A stretch of DNA of 64,000 nucleotides from Amoebidium appalachense (taxonomy: Eukaryota; Ichthyosporea), in the NCBI GenBank assembly GCA_963693365.1, contig CAVNZM010000011.1:1922001-1986000 (forward strand). The letters are read 5' to 3'. Shown one piece after another: positions 19,191-40,933 of the stretch. Below the pieces are notes generated by a model, which had not been told where the DNA came from, did no database searches, and saw only the letters and a program-made list of their open reading frames with translations. Position 1 is the stretch's first letter; every line of letters begins with the position of its first letter. The position numbers and the translations under genes are program-made.

Positions 19191-19902
19191 GGTTATTTAA
19201 ATCTCGCCCTCCCCCCGCCATCCGTCCCTCGGTTCCCTGTCCAACCCCCTTCCCCCCTCCTAAGCGTTCTCGCTGCCTTCCTTTCCCTCCTGGTGGTTGA
19301 GAAGAGATGGAGGCAACGGTGTATGCCTTTTTTTTAAGGAGAAGGGGGGGGGAGGGGGGGGAAAGAGATGTACTGGCAGAAACGAACAGGAAGAGTGGAA
19401 GGCACTGAGTGTACGTGTGAGTTGAAAAAGCTGAGGCCGCCATGCTGAGATAAGTGTTCAAAAGTGGTCGACGGCCCAGGGATAGTCAGAGAGAGGATTG
19501 GGGTGTGTCTGTGGCCGGCTTGGTAACGCTGTGTGCGGAGGGGCAGGTTATTGAGATTCTCCGCCACTCCCCCCCCTCCCCCCCCCCCCCCCCTCCCCCC
19601 TCCCCCCTCCCCCCACCCACCCCCCCACCCCCTTCTCCCCCAGCCCTTTTTGACAAAGACCTTTTCCAAAATGCCAGCTTGCATACCCCTCCTGGCTATT
19701 ACACACGGACAATACACACACAAGACACACACACACACAAAACACACACACACACGCGCACACGCACACACGTGCGCGCACGCACGCACACACACACACA
19801 CACACAACCACACACGCACACACACACACACACACACATACACACACACACACACACACAGCCACTGCCGTCCAGCTTCTGTATCCCAAACCTATATTCA
19901 AA
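17532..19902. other. Divergent intergenic region, SAP30/MTD1-like
   Basis: AT-richer from 17800 to 18400, then GC-rich with G-runs (18920-18960, 19157-19189) and a CA-rich tract (19715-19860). A TATA-like ATAAAAG at 18740-18746 lies upstream of the dehydrogenase but is far (1.1 kb) from its ATG. No coding exon recognised. Confidence 0.45.
18489..18524. repeat. Three exact copies of a 12-bp GC-rich unit
   Basis: TGTGGCCGCGGC repeated three times without change, followed by a CGCGCATGCATGCATG stretch. Located upstream of SAP30 in the SAP30/MTD1-like intergenic region. Confidence 0.9.
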
Positions 19903-20321
19903 ATGGCCTGTCGGGTAGTAAACGCCGCTGACATAGCAAAGCCTTACGAGTAACCCCCCCCCCCCCCCCCCCCTCCCCTGCTGCCGCCCCCCACCCCACC
20001 CCCCTCCGCTCTTCCCTGCCCAGCCACTTAACATGAACATGTGGGCTGCCATTTTTTACGCACAAACATACTTGCAGAGGCTAAGAGAGGCACAGGGTGG
20101 GATGGGGGAGAGTGAGGGGGGGGAATCTCACATAAGGCTTTGTTTCGCCTTATTGAAGAGTATGTGCATAAACGCCTGCACCACCACCGCAAGCGCCATA
20201 CGAAACACATACTCACTCACACTCACCCACTCACTGACTCACTTACTTATACCTACACACTTGCACACACTCGGACTCATTCAGTCACTCACTCATTCAC
20301 TCACTCACTCACTGACTCAGT

Positions 20322-20352
<31 letters not shown>

Positions 20353-21860
20353 ATGCACACACTCACACACGCACAACCCACTATATCTGAATTCTCATTT
20401 TATCATTGCCAATGAACACTAGACTCTGCAGTTGTCCACGTATCCTTTTCCTCACATCTTTATTGCATTCATTGAATATTATGTGTGCCCTAAATACTCC
20501 TGGACTCATATTAAAAAGAGGCAGAGCTTTGTGGTAGGACAATGGACCGTTCAGTCCATGTGCTTTTGCGTTCACATAATCAAAACTACACCGGGCATTT
20601 CTGGTATGCGCAGAACACAAAGGTAGAGGTACATGCAATGAGTGCCAAGGACCTAATCCGTCCTCTTGCAGGGATGAAATTCGTCAGCAGGTGTCGAAGC
20701 TCCCCGTAGCCCCCCTTCTGGTGGGGTTTTTGGCAAACAAAGACCCCGCTGCACGGAAATATGCAGAATGGACGGCAAAAACTTGCACATCAACCGGTTT
20801 GTCCCCCTTTCTTCCCCCCTCCCCCTCCCCCCCTGCCTGCACTTTTAAATTGTTTGGTTTCTCATTTTTGTGACGTTTTTGTTGTTGCTTCTTGTTGTCT
20901 CCTCCATATTTCCAACCCTCTAACGCATACACCAACCCCCCCCTCCCCCCCCCCCCCCCTTCCCTTTCCCCCCTTGCCCCCTTCCCTCCCCTTGGCCCGA
21001 GTCCTCGGCCTCAAGCACACAAACTCCTTCTTTTTCGCGCTTTCTTCCCCTCCCCCCCGTCCCTTCTCTTTCTCTCTCCCCCCCCCGGTCCCCCTCCCCC
21101 CCCCCTCCCCCCGTCCCTCCTCTTTCTCTCGCCCACCCTCTTCCGCCTCTTCCCCCCCCCCCCCCCCCCCCCCGTAGACATCTTTACTTCCATGCAACCG
21201 GGCATGGTTGCTCTGTGTCGTGCATCTGTAAGCACACGCGTTTGTCGCTGCACTGCATTAGTTTGCACACACATCTTCACCGTTTTGCTCACCTTGCTTG
21301 CATAAGCAACCCTGCTCGTCTTTGATCAAGACGGGTTGACCCACCCAAGTTCAGTTGATGCTGCTGTCTGAGTTGGAGCGTCGTATATACGCGGGCTAAG
21401 GGGTCGAAACTCAGACGCAATTGATGACTTGGGCCCTCCCTGAGGATGGGCTCTGCTTATGACGCATACTGTGCGCATGGCTGATGCTGCATAGTTGAAT
21501 GTTTGCCTTTGCATGTGTCCTGCACCATGCTTCTCATCGTGTATGCGTACTTCGTACTGTGTTCCGCATTCAAACCCCCCCCCCCCCGTTTCTCTCCAGC
21601 TCATTGTCCTCAGGCGACCTGTAGCTAGAATGTGACACTATGTGATCGATTGAACATATTTATATGTACGGTGCCACACACCAGAATCCCCCCTCTCCTT
21701 CCGAAACACACACACACACACACACACACAGGCATCCAGTTTGAGCTTCGGGAGGTGCACAAGATGCAACTTGAAGAGCACATCGACATAGCCAACGAAG
21801 ACCCGGTACTTCTCTTTTCTTCCCTTTCTTCCTTACCTTCTCCGATTTTCCTTTGAAACT

Positions 21861-21891
<31 letters not shown>

Positions 21892-22559
21892 GCCCTCCCT
21901 GAGGGTGGGCTCTGCTTATTATGCATACTCTTTATGTATGGTTGGCACTCTGCATCGTGTTGTCCGTTGTTCATGTGTACTTTGTACTTTATGACGCATT
22001 CAAATCCCCCTCCCTGCCCCCACTCTCTCTCCCTCACGCCCCTCTTCCTCCACCCTCCACTCTCTATCGCTCTCTTTCTCTTTCTACCCTCCCTCCCCCC
22101 CCCCCTCCCCCTGCCGCCGCCGCCGCTGCCTTCCCCCCTCCCCCCCCTGGCCTCTCTCTTCCCGCGTCATGTTGAACGATGAATAATCAAAAAGGAAAAG
22201 TGCAACCACACATAAAGAAGGAGGCTAAGGAGGGGGAGGTGTGTGTGTGTTTGGGGGAGGGGGAGAGGGTTAGGGGGTTGGCAGGTGGATAAGTGGACAA
22301 GTGCTAACGGGGCAATTTGTTTGGTTGCAGGACGTCAATGGTATCATCATTTACTATCCAGTGTTTGGCGGGGGGCAGGTATGTTTCCTGTGTATCATTT
22401 CCCCATGATTATCTCGTTCGATGGTGTATTGTTGTAGTTGCCGCAGTTGTGTTGTTATGATCATTGTGTTCAATTTAGTTGTTTTCATTGGTATTTGACA
22501 TCATTAGTAGTTTTTAGTATCTGAGAGGTGGGTTAAGGGGCGACGCGCCGAGGGGTCAG

Positions 22560-22602
<43 letters not shown>

Positions 22603-23142
22603 CTTGGGTACGTTGCACAATATTGTAAGGTTTTGTTGATGTTGTTGCTGTGCTGTGATTCCCTCTTTGTCAAATATTTCGGTAATGGGGATATGTTAAT
22701 CAAGCATGCTTATGGTAAGGTGGCTAGAGGCATGCAGGAATGTAAGATTATTTGAACCGGTTGGGTAGGCGAAAACGTGTGCAAGTGTTATGAGTGATCT
22801 GATAGTTATGGGTATGCAGGCATGGCATTGTGTGTGGGTGGCTGGGTGCATGTGCGAGTGTGTGGGTGTGGGTGGGTGGGTGGGTGGGTGTGGGTGTGGG
22901 TGTGGGTGTGGGTATGGGTGTGTGTGTTTGTGTGTGTGTGTCTGTGTGTGTGTGTGCGCGCGCGGGTGCGCGTGCGGGTGCGGGTGCATGTGTCGGTGCC
23001 AATGGTGTTTGTAAACTTCTCTTTCTCAGCTAACACATTGTTCTTCTCGTCTACCACTCCCTCATCCCCAATCTCTCTCTCTCTCTCTCCCCCCCCCCCC
23101 CCCCCCCCCCCCTCCATCTGTCCCCTCGCCCTCCACACACGC

Positions 23143-23198
<56 letters not shown>

Positions 23199-23829
23199 CC
23201 AGGATTCTTATCTGATGAACTGTGTCGACCCATTGAAAGATGTCGAGGGGTTGTGTCACTTGTACAGGTAAGTCACTTGTATGGCATTGACTTTAGGCAC
23301 CTGAACTGCTTTTCTTTTTAGAAACGACTAATGAATTTATAGTGCCTAGATGGGAAAAAGCAAATGGTACAAGGCGTTTTGACCCATTATTTTTACCTAA
23401 TAAGGCAGTTGCAAGCAAGACTATGACCCATCTTTAAGGCAATTTCAACTATTGGTTCCAATTTCTTGCGATGTTAACACTTCATGTCTCTGTTATCATG
23501 TTCACCCGTCATTCATTGTACTTTACCTAGACGTCTGAAATCACGTATGCATCTCATCTGATACCTTGTTCACAGATGTCCTATGTCCTTGACATCATTA
23601 CAAGAGTTCTGAGTTTCGTTGTAACACGTCGCAACATGTATTGATAATTTCTTGGAAACAACTTTTGCTCTCGTATGCTCACACCCAGCTAATACATGGG
23701 GGTAACTTTACAGGCACAACATGTACCGTAATGTGCGCTATCTTGACGAGGCTAAGGAGCAAAAATCGATCCTTCCTTGCACACCACTTGCCTTGGTGAA
23801 GGTTTGCCTCCTCTCTCTCTCTCTCTCTC

Positions 23830-23869
<40 letters not shown>

Positions 23870-24333
23870 TCCTTCCCTGCTTCTCTTTAAAGAGTATGAA
23901 AAAGAAAGGAAGGAAAGCAGAAGAAGGAAAGGAGGAAGGATTAAACACACACACACACACATACACACACACACACACACACACTCGGGCTTAATACAGT
24001 CACGTGAACCAAAGTTCACATATAGCCCCATGTCTGCCCAGACATTAAAACAACGAAAACGTGCATACAGGGGTGACATTGACACACACACAAGCACACA
24101 CACACACTGGCTCTGTTTCTCTCTACTCTCTCTCTCTCTCTCTCTCTCTCCCCTTCCCCCTGCCCCCCTCTCTCCCTCCATCCCTCCCTCTCCCTCCCTC
24201 CCTCCCTTCCTCCCCCCCTCCCTCTCTCGCTTGCTTGCTCACTCGCTCTTTCCCACTTTCTCACACACTCATTTACCCATTCATTCATTCACTCACTCAC
24301 TCACTCACTCACTCACTCACGCGCTCACTCCCA

Positions 24334-24415
<82 letters not shown>

Positions 24416-24756
24416 GCTTAATACAGTCACGTGAACCAATGTTCACATATAGCCCCATGTCTGCCCAGACATTAAAACAACGAAAACGTGCATACAGGGG
24501 TGACATTGACACACACACAAGCACACACACACTGGCTCTGTTTCTCTCTATCTCTCTCTCTCTCTCTCTCTCTCCCCTCCCCCCTGCCCCCCTCTCTCCC
24601 TCCATCCCTCCCTCTCCCTCCCTCCCTCCCTTCCTCCCCCCTCCCTCTCTCGCTTGCTTGCTCACTCGCTCTTTCCCACTTTCTCACACACTCATTTACC
24701 CATTCGTTCATTCACTCACTCACTCACTCACTCACTCACTCACGCGCTCACTCCCA

Positions 24757-24846
<90 letters not shown>

Positions 24847-24939
24847 TTGAGCATGTGGGGGCATACAATAGCCGACTGGACTACGGCAACCACATGTACG
24901 GCAAGACAGTCACAATCATCAACAGAAGGTCATTTGCTC

Positions 24940-24977
<38 letters not shown>

Positions 24978-25948
24978 GGCACCGGACGCCCGCCCTCCCT
25001 CTCCAAAGAAAAATCACCACCACCTTACCATTATCTGGGGTTTCCATGAGGATGGGCTCCACTTTTGCTGTGTACTCCGACTCGTAAACACGTTTTAACC
25101 GCCATCCACCAACCCACCCAACCACATACCACATATGCGATCGCACTCATCCCCCCCCCCCCCCCCCCCCCCCCCCTCCCCCGTGATCGTTTTCTCTCTA
25201 TATTGGGTGCTGCCAGATCTGTCAGTAGGAGTCATGATGGGTGACCCGTTTGGTAGCCTTTAGCCTTAAAAGGCTATTTCTTTGGTCCGTGAGCCAATCA
25301 CATTCTGACATTTCACCCTTGTGCCCCTCAGTGAGATTGTGGGCCGACCACTAGCAGCCCTGCTAGCCAATGATGGAGCCAACGTGTACAGCGTGGACAT
25401 AGAGGACATCTTTCTGTTAACAAGAGGCACAGGCCTCAAGCTCACGAAACACAAGGTGGGTGACTGGGCTGGCATGAGAAGGGCGCACCCCAGGAGGAGT
25501 GGGTTGTGTGTGCGTGCGTGTGTGCGTGCGTGGTGTGTGTGTTTTTTTTTTGTTTTTTTTTTTTTTTTTTTTTTGTGGGGGGGGGGGGGGGGGGGGGGGA
25601 GAGAGGGGGGGGGGGTCACATCACGTGTTCGGGTTCGAGAAATCCCAAAAAGGGATGGGTTTACGTCGGGGGGGAAGGGGGAGGATGCCCAAGACTGGTG
25701 GGAATGCATTGCATGGAGAATTGTGGACAGTGGATGATTTCCTTTTTTTCCGGTAGGGACGGGGGAAGAGGGGAGAAGGGGGATAGATGGTTTATGAGGA
25801 AGAAGGGGGCCGGGGGGGAAGGGGCGGGGGGGGGGGAGGGAGGGGGGTGGGAGGGAGGTTCATTTCCTGATTGGCACTCGAGTTAGCTGGGTTCTTTTGG
25901 CCGGGGATTGTTGAGGTGGTGGTGGTGGGACGTGTGTGTGCATGGGTG

Positions 25949-26015
<67 letters not shown>

Positions 26016-26072
26016 GGGGAGGGGGAGGCAGAGGAAGGTGGACCCATCAACTCATGCTTGACAAACGTGTGG

Positions 26073-26104
<32 letters not shown>

Positions 26105-27568
26105 GGTGGTTGAGTGCAATCAATCCCTTGATGAGATTTTGGCCAAGTCAGATGTCGTCATCACCGGTGTGCCATCGAAAGAATACAAGGTTGCCCCCTC
26201 CTCCCCCCCCCTTCCCCCCCCCCCCCCCCCCCCCCCACCCACCCAAAATAAATAAATAATTTTAAGAATAAAATAAGATAAAATATGAGAAATGAAAAAT
26301 TTGATGTGATACTATTATGTATTTGTATGTGTGTCTGTGTCCGTGTCCGTGCCTGTGCCTGTGCCTGTGTGTGTGCGTGTGCGCGGCACGCGCTCGTATG
26401 TCTGTTTCTGTGTCTGTGTGTCTATGTTTGTGTGTGTGTGTGTGTGAGTGTGTGTATGCTCCATCCCCACCCCTCACCCCCAGCCCCCTCTTCTCACCCC
26501 ACCAGCACCACCCCTTGTTTCCTCTCCATCCTCAGATTTCCGCCTTCCCCCCCCTCCCCCCCCCCCCCCTCCCCTCCCCCCTCCCTCCCCTCCCGGGGCG
26601 TGTTCTCTGATGTCTCTGCTCAACCTGTGCCCACACCCACAGGTGGACACGTCCAAGCTCAAGGACGGTGTTGTGTGCATCAACTTTGCCACCTCAAATA
26701 ACTTTAATGCCGACCTGGTCGAAAAGGCCTCCCTCTACGTCAAGCAGCCGGGCAAGGTACCGAGCATGCTCCTCTGCTTCATTCATGCATCAAATATCCC
26801 CCCCCCCCGTTTTGCTCACCTTGCTTGCATAAGCAACCCTGCTCGTCTTTGATCAAGACGGGTTGACCCACCCAAGTTCAGTTGATGCTGCTGTCTGAGT
26901 TGGAGCGTCGTATATACGCGGGCTAAGGGGTCGAAACTCAGACGCAATTGATGACTTGGGCCCTCCCTGAGGATGGGCTCTGCTTATGACGCATACTGTG
27001 CGCATGGCTGATGCTGCATACTTGAATGTTTGCCTTTGCATGTGTCCTGCACCATGCTTCTCATCGTGTATGCGTACTTCGTACTGTGTTCCGCATTCAA
27101 AACCCCCCCCCCCTCCCCCCTCTCGGGAACAGCCCACAGAGCCCTCCCTTTCAGCGAACACGTACTGACCCGTGCTTGCTTTTTGGGCTTTGGTGTGTGG
27201 GTGTTTGGATGCACGTGGGGTGTGGGTGTTTGGGTGTGTGGGTCTGTTAGAATGTGATTGAACTGTCCGTTTCAGTACGACAATCTCCCCTCCCCATCCT
27301 CCCCACCCCCGCCCCTCTCCCCCTCCCCTCCTCCCTTCAACACACACACACACATACTCACTCACACTTACACTCACACTCGCACTCACACCCACTCACA
27401 CATTCCGACAACCACCACCACCAAAAGGCGTACTGGAATTCAGTCATTTCTTTTGCTTTCGGACTGACTTGGCACTTCTTTCTTGCACGGTTTTCTACGT
27501 TCTTCCTTTCCTATAACGAATTCTGTGCAGCGTCATAACACTACCTCCACACCACAACACATACGAAT

Positions 27569-27599
<31 letters not shown>

Positions 27600-27761
27600 C
27601 CACACACGTGCACGCACACACACGTACAGGTGACAGTGACGATGCTTCAGCGCAACCTGCTGCGTCTGTGCCAGTCCCAAATGTCTCGCAAGCGCACTCT
27701 CAGTTTCTCCCAACCAGCAGCAAGTGAGCAGCCACAGACCGACGAGAAAACAGAAGCATGA
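19903..27761 (+). CDS. MTD1: NAD-dependent methylenetetrahydrofolate dehydrogenase (MTD1 type)
   Basis: Exons: 19903-19949, 20672-20796, 21732-21805, 22331-22378, 23203-23267, 23714-23801, 24843-24928, 25332-25455, 26106-26189, 26643-26756, 27630-27761 (TGA). 987 nt, 328 residues; yeast Mtd1 has 320. It oxidises 5,10-methylene-THF to 5,10-methenyl-THF with NAD+ in cytosolic one-carbon metabolism. Diagnostic blocks are PLLVGFLANKDPAARKYAEW with the Tyr46/Lys52 pair, VNGIIIYYPVFG, KSILPCTPLALV, the Rossmann segment SEIVGRPLAALLANDGA, SDVVITGVPSKEYK and VCINFATSNNF. This is the monofunctional NAD type, not FolD or C1-THF synthase: there is no cyclohydrolase or synthetase region. The start rests on a 47-nt exon, MACRVVNAADIAKPY, aligning with the yeast N-terminus and joining in phase 2. 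The C-terminal 25 residues are a Ser/Gln/Glu-rich tail beyond the fold. Introns have C-tracts near donors and CA repeats at acceptors. Confidence 0.94.
20840..20937 (+). repeat. C-tailed intronic repeat, family 2
   Basis: Ends CCTCCATATTTCCAACCCTC, TAACGCATACACC and then a C-run. Matches the complement of 33899-33990 and the 46583-46650 copy. Lies in intron 2 of the dehydrogenase gene, sense orientation. Confidence 0.8.
21182..21575 (+). repeat. C-tailed intronic repeat, family 1, subtype B, full
   Basis: About 390 bp ending CGCATTCAAA then a C-run. It contains the hairpin block CTGCTCGTCTTTGATCAAG (21312-21330), an A-box-like TGTCTGAGTTGG (21365-21376) and a B-box-like GGTCGAAACTC (21402-21412). 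21290-21575 is nearly identical to 26815-27102. Dehydrogenase intron 2. Confidence 0.88.
21892..22004 (+). repeat. C-tailed intronic repeat, family 1, partial
   Basis: Tail-proximal half, from CCCTCCCTGAGGGTGGGCTC to GACGCATTCAAAT and a C-rich tail. Preceded by a C-run at 21861-21889. Dehydrogenase intron 3. Confidence 0.8.
23986..24840 (+). repeat. Tandem duplication of a 427-bp intronic unit
   Basis: The unit starting CGGGCTTAATACAGTCACG at 23986 is repeated at 24413. Both copies carry the same TAGCCCCATGTCTGCCCAG segment, (CT)n block, CCTCC-rich block, (CACT)n block and terminal (CA)n. The second copy's (CA)n runs into the exon-7 acceptor at 24842. Confidence 0.92.
26812..27103 (+). repeat. 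C-tailed intronic repeat, family 1, subtype B
   Basis: Nearly base-for-base copy of 21290-21575 (for example TGCATACTTGAATG against TGCATAGTTGAATG), in dehydrogenase intron 10, about 5.5 kb downstream. Confidence 0.88.
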
Positions 27762-27837
27762 GCGGGGAAGTGTTCAACGGTGACGACTAGCGTGTGTGCA
27801 ATGGGAGTGTTAATAGCTCGAAGCATCGCCGAGACAT

Positions 27838-27907
<70 letters not shown>

Positions 27908-29306
27908 TACACACACACGTGAATCGAATTGGGCAGGCAGGGGCTGGCTGTGTGAAAAGTGTGCCAGGGAATGCAGTGATGGGGAGGTCTAATTAGGAAA
28001 TGGAGTGTGTGTGTGTCATCGCTATGCACATGTGTATGAGTGGTGGTTCACGCAGTAGAGAGGAACTTCAAGGGATGGAGGAGGAGAAGGGGGGGGGGAG
28101 GGAGGGGGGCAAGAACAAACAAAAATACAGATGGCATGTATGTAGTATGAAGCACAATGTCATCTGGTGTACATGTGTGCACGAGAGGACAGAGTGTGTC
28201 GTATACCTATCCTGTAATTGCTTGACGACATAGCACTGGCTGCTGTTAATTGTTTCGACTCTTCTGTTTGCAAAATTGCAATGGATCAAAATACATCGCA
28301 TGCAGCCCGGTGCTGCATGATGATTGGACATCAGTTTCCTGGACTGTCGAGCCTCAAAAGATATCCCCCCCACCCCCGCCAACCCACCCACCCACCCACC
28401 TACCCCCAGCACACATGCATACTCACAAATGGCACACAAGTGCGACATCCAGCCACAACCACCCACCCCGCGCCTGCCATAGGAACTTTGGATCTTGTAG
28501 CCAGGCGGTGGCAGACTCGTACTGTGACTAAGACTAACGTCATCATAATGAATAAGTTCTCAGTTCATGCATATGACGTCCCCTCCCCCTTATCCCCGTT
28601 CAACTAATTCGAATTCTGATTCATAGCTAATTATCCCACCCCACCACTGTAGCTCAATTTAAATATCCCCCCCCCCCCCCCCCCACCACCACCACCACCA
28701 CCACCACGTACCACCACGGCCAGTGGCCACCACCAATTTTGAAAAAATATATATATAAAAATTAAAAAGCCGCTTCAAAGACGCTTGACTACCACCACCA
28801 TCGACACCACCCTTGCGATCAATATCTTCGGAAGCTTATTAATATTTCAGACATATGATCATACACACGTGCACCGTACGCACAATGTCATATGCGGGTT
28901 TGTACGGTACATCCACGGGCCGGCCCCGCGTACACATACCCAGGCCACCAAGACGACTCAAAACGTTAGCGACAACACAAACAGTTGCACATAATATTGC
29001 AACACCTAATAGTATCCATAGCGAGCTATAGTAAGGCGTAAGTACGGCACACACATTGCAGCTGCGGCCCCGTACGCGTCCTTCCCCCCCCCCCCCCCCC
29101 TTCCCCCCCCCCCCCACCGTGACACACACACACACACACACACCCAACCAACCAACCAAATAGTCTACCACCGGTCACTGACCATTATCGTTCCCCTCAC
29201 ACCACCACCACATGCATGTGCACACACCCTGCACCACCACCACCACACACAAATTTCCACGACCGACACACACACCACCACACACAAACACACACACACA
29301 CACAAA

Positions 29307-29351
<45 letters not shown>

Positions 29352-29956
29352 GACTCACGTGCACACACACGCCGTCACAAGCACACACACACATACACCC
29401 GTACCCACCGCCACCCACCCACACATTTGTAATTGGCCAATCAATCATTGGCAAGTCACAGACACCAGGAGAAGTTCATGCGATCATAGTCAGTCCACAT
29501 GTGTTCATTGGACACCGCCCAATCAGGCGGTGGTTTGAAATTTTATTGGCCAGAAGTAACATCGTACACATGCTGCCCGACACATACACATAAATGGGAT
29601 ATTTCATGGTATGTAGGATGAAAGTCATACCAAAGATCTCATTCGTAAAAGTGGTTCATTCCCATAAAAAGCAATCCATAGCAGCGCAGTTATGTCTATG
29701 AAACCAACCTACTCGGAAGTATATACACCGATGCCGACCAGAGTAGCCCTACACGTCACTTGGCCAAATAAACTCTTCAGAACAAAACACATTGCAATAT
29801 AACGTAATACCTGGTCCAGACACAAAACATCATTGGCAGGAAACCAAAACTCTTACAACAAATTTAGGTCTCTAGGTGTGGAGAAACGATGTTTTTAGAA
29901 AGTGGAGGTGAGATTGGGCAGGTGGCCGCCGGTGGGAGGGGAGAGGTGGGAGAGGT

Positions 29957-29988
<32 letters not shown>

Positions 29989-30613
29989 GGGGGGGGAGGG
30001 AGAGGGGGAGGGGGGGCTGCAAAGAAGAGGGAGGAGGTGGGGAAGTGAACGATCAAACAAAGTCACCCAACAGCACAAAATATATTTTCCCCATGTGAAA
30101 GCAAAAATGCGAGAGTGTAATAGTCTCGGAGGGCTACCAGTGTACAATGACAACTGAGTATATGTATGTACAGCCATATAGTGGGTCTTTGGCATGTTGC
30201 CCAACATTAGACCCGATGGCACATAGATATGGGGTATATATTTCCCCTCCTGCACGTAGCATGTTGTCTAAAATAGTCTGGCACATACACCCCTACCTGT
30301 TACAAAACTTTTTCAACGTTGTTTCTGCATTTACGTTTCAGCCCCTACAAGAGAGATGCACACCCCAACCAATCTATGTTTGCGTCTGTAATGATAAAAG
30401 GGCCAGGGATTTCTGCCCGTGCGGTTCAGAAGGAATGCACACATGAATAAAAGCTTGTGTATGTGCGGTGTAACATGCACTGCACAATTTTTGCAAGATG
30501 CGGAGAAGGGCTTCCAAAGGGGGGGAGGGGGGGGGGGGGGGGAGCGGGCGCGGGGAGGGGGGGGGGGGGGTTCAGTAGTGCGGCGATTCATTATTTGAAA
30601 ACTATGGAGGACA
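27762..30613. other. Convergent intergenic region, MTD1-like/WIPI3
   Basis: Two 3' ends face each other here. Contents are (CA)n at 27840-27903 and 29280-29350, (CCA)n at 28685-28707, a G-run at 29957-29988 and CA-rich low complexity. No exon or RNA gene recognised, and no family-1 or family-2 repeat found. Confidence 0.5.
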
Positions 30614-40127
<9,514 letters not shown>

Positions 40128-40804
40128 GTTGCCTTCTCCCCTTTGACTTTCGAGAATTTGATAATGAACGCTGTAGTTTTCGCCAAGCAAACTCTGTTTT
40201 GAAAAAGTCACGTAGCAAGTACCTCTAAGCTAAAAACCACAAACTCCGAGCGCAGTAATCTTGTCGTCTGAGAAGGTGGTGTGTTCTGTTGGTCTCCGAG
40301 GATTCTCCCTTTTGGAAGTTGTGCAGACTTTCTGGCCCAAAATCATGCGCACCCTACCACTGGACTTGGTCGCTATGATTTCTGCTTCAGGGTAATCCTC
40401 GGCTACTGCTTCTTCATGTATTATGTAGAACCTGCACCACACAGACCATGTCACCGTATACACTGCAAGCCTGTGCAGCACAGAATTTCCGAAGTGGTAA
40501 CCAGGTGGTCAAGTGTCAACTGTCAAGTGGCCAACTTGATTACGTATTGAGTGTGCTTTTGCACCCCTCTGCCCACTTTCCAAAGCAGCCAATGATAATA
40601 TAGCTTGGGGGTTTACGCTGTTTACTCGAGGCAAAGAGAACCAGTCTCAGGTATGGGGGGGGGGGGGGTTTGCTCGGAATATCCCCTCAGCGGTATATCA
40701 TGATCACGTACATAGATGTCGGGTGGTGACTATATATCAGGGTTTACTTTCTCTACGAGACACCATAAAGACTACAAGGAGAAATCAATTAGTTGGGGTT
40801 CCCC

Positions 40805-40805
<1 letters not shown>
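40128..40805. other. WIPI3 upstream region
   Basis: Between the WIPI3 start codon and the LINE 3' end. A minus-strand open frame at 40230-40481 (83 codons, including EEAVAEDYPEAEIIATKSSG) has ordinary composition but no recognised family. It could be a leader-exon coincidence or an unrelated fragment. No firm promoter motif identified. Confidence 0.35.
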
Positions 40806-40844
<39 letters not shown>

Positions 40845-40876
40845 GGGCTCCCCTCGGGACACTCGGTATCAGCTGG

Positions 40877-40933
<57 letters not shown>

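Noticed and set aside
20116-20159. Alternative first exon for the dehydrogenase (ALFRLIEE before gtatgt)
   Set aside because: Its phase would fit exon 2, but it has no ATG or good acceptor. The 19903-19949 exon has an ATG, a donor, the right phase and an N-terminal match to yeast Mtd1.
21401-21460. Hammerhead ribozyme in the repeat (CTGAGGA and CGAAAC present)
   Set aside because: The CUGANGA-like and GAAA-like pieces occur, but no arrangement gives the required three stems and cleavage-site GUC, and CTGAGGA is not kept in all copies.
25621-25660. tRNA-like GGTTCGA block
   Set aside because: No acceptor, D or anticodon arms can be folded around it.
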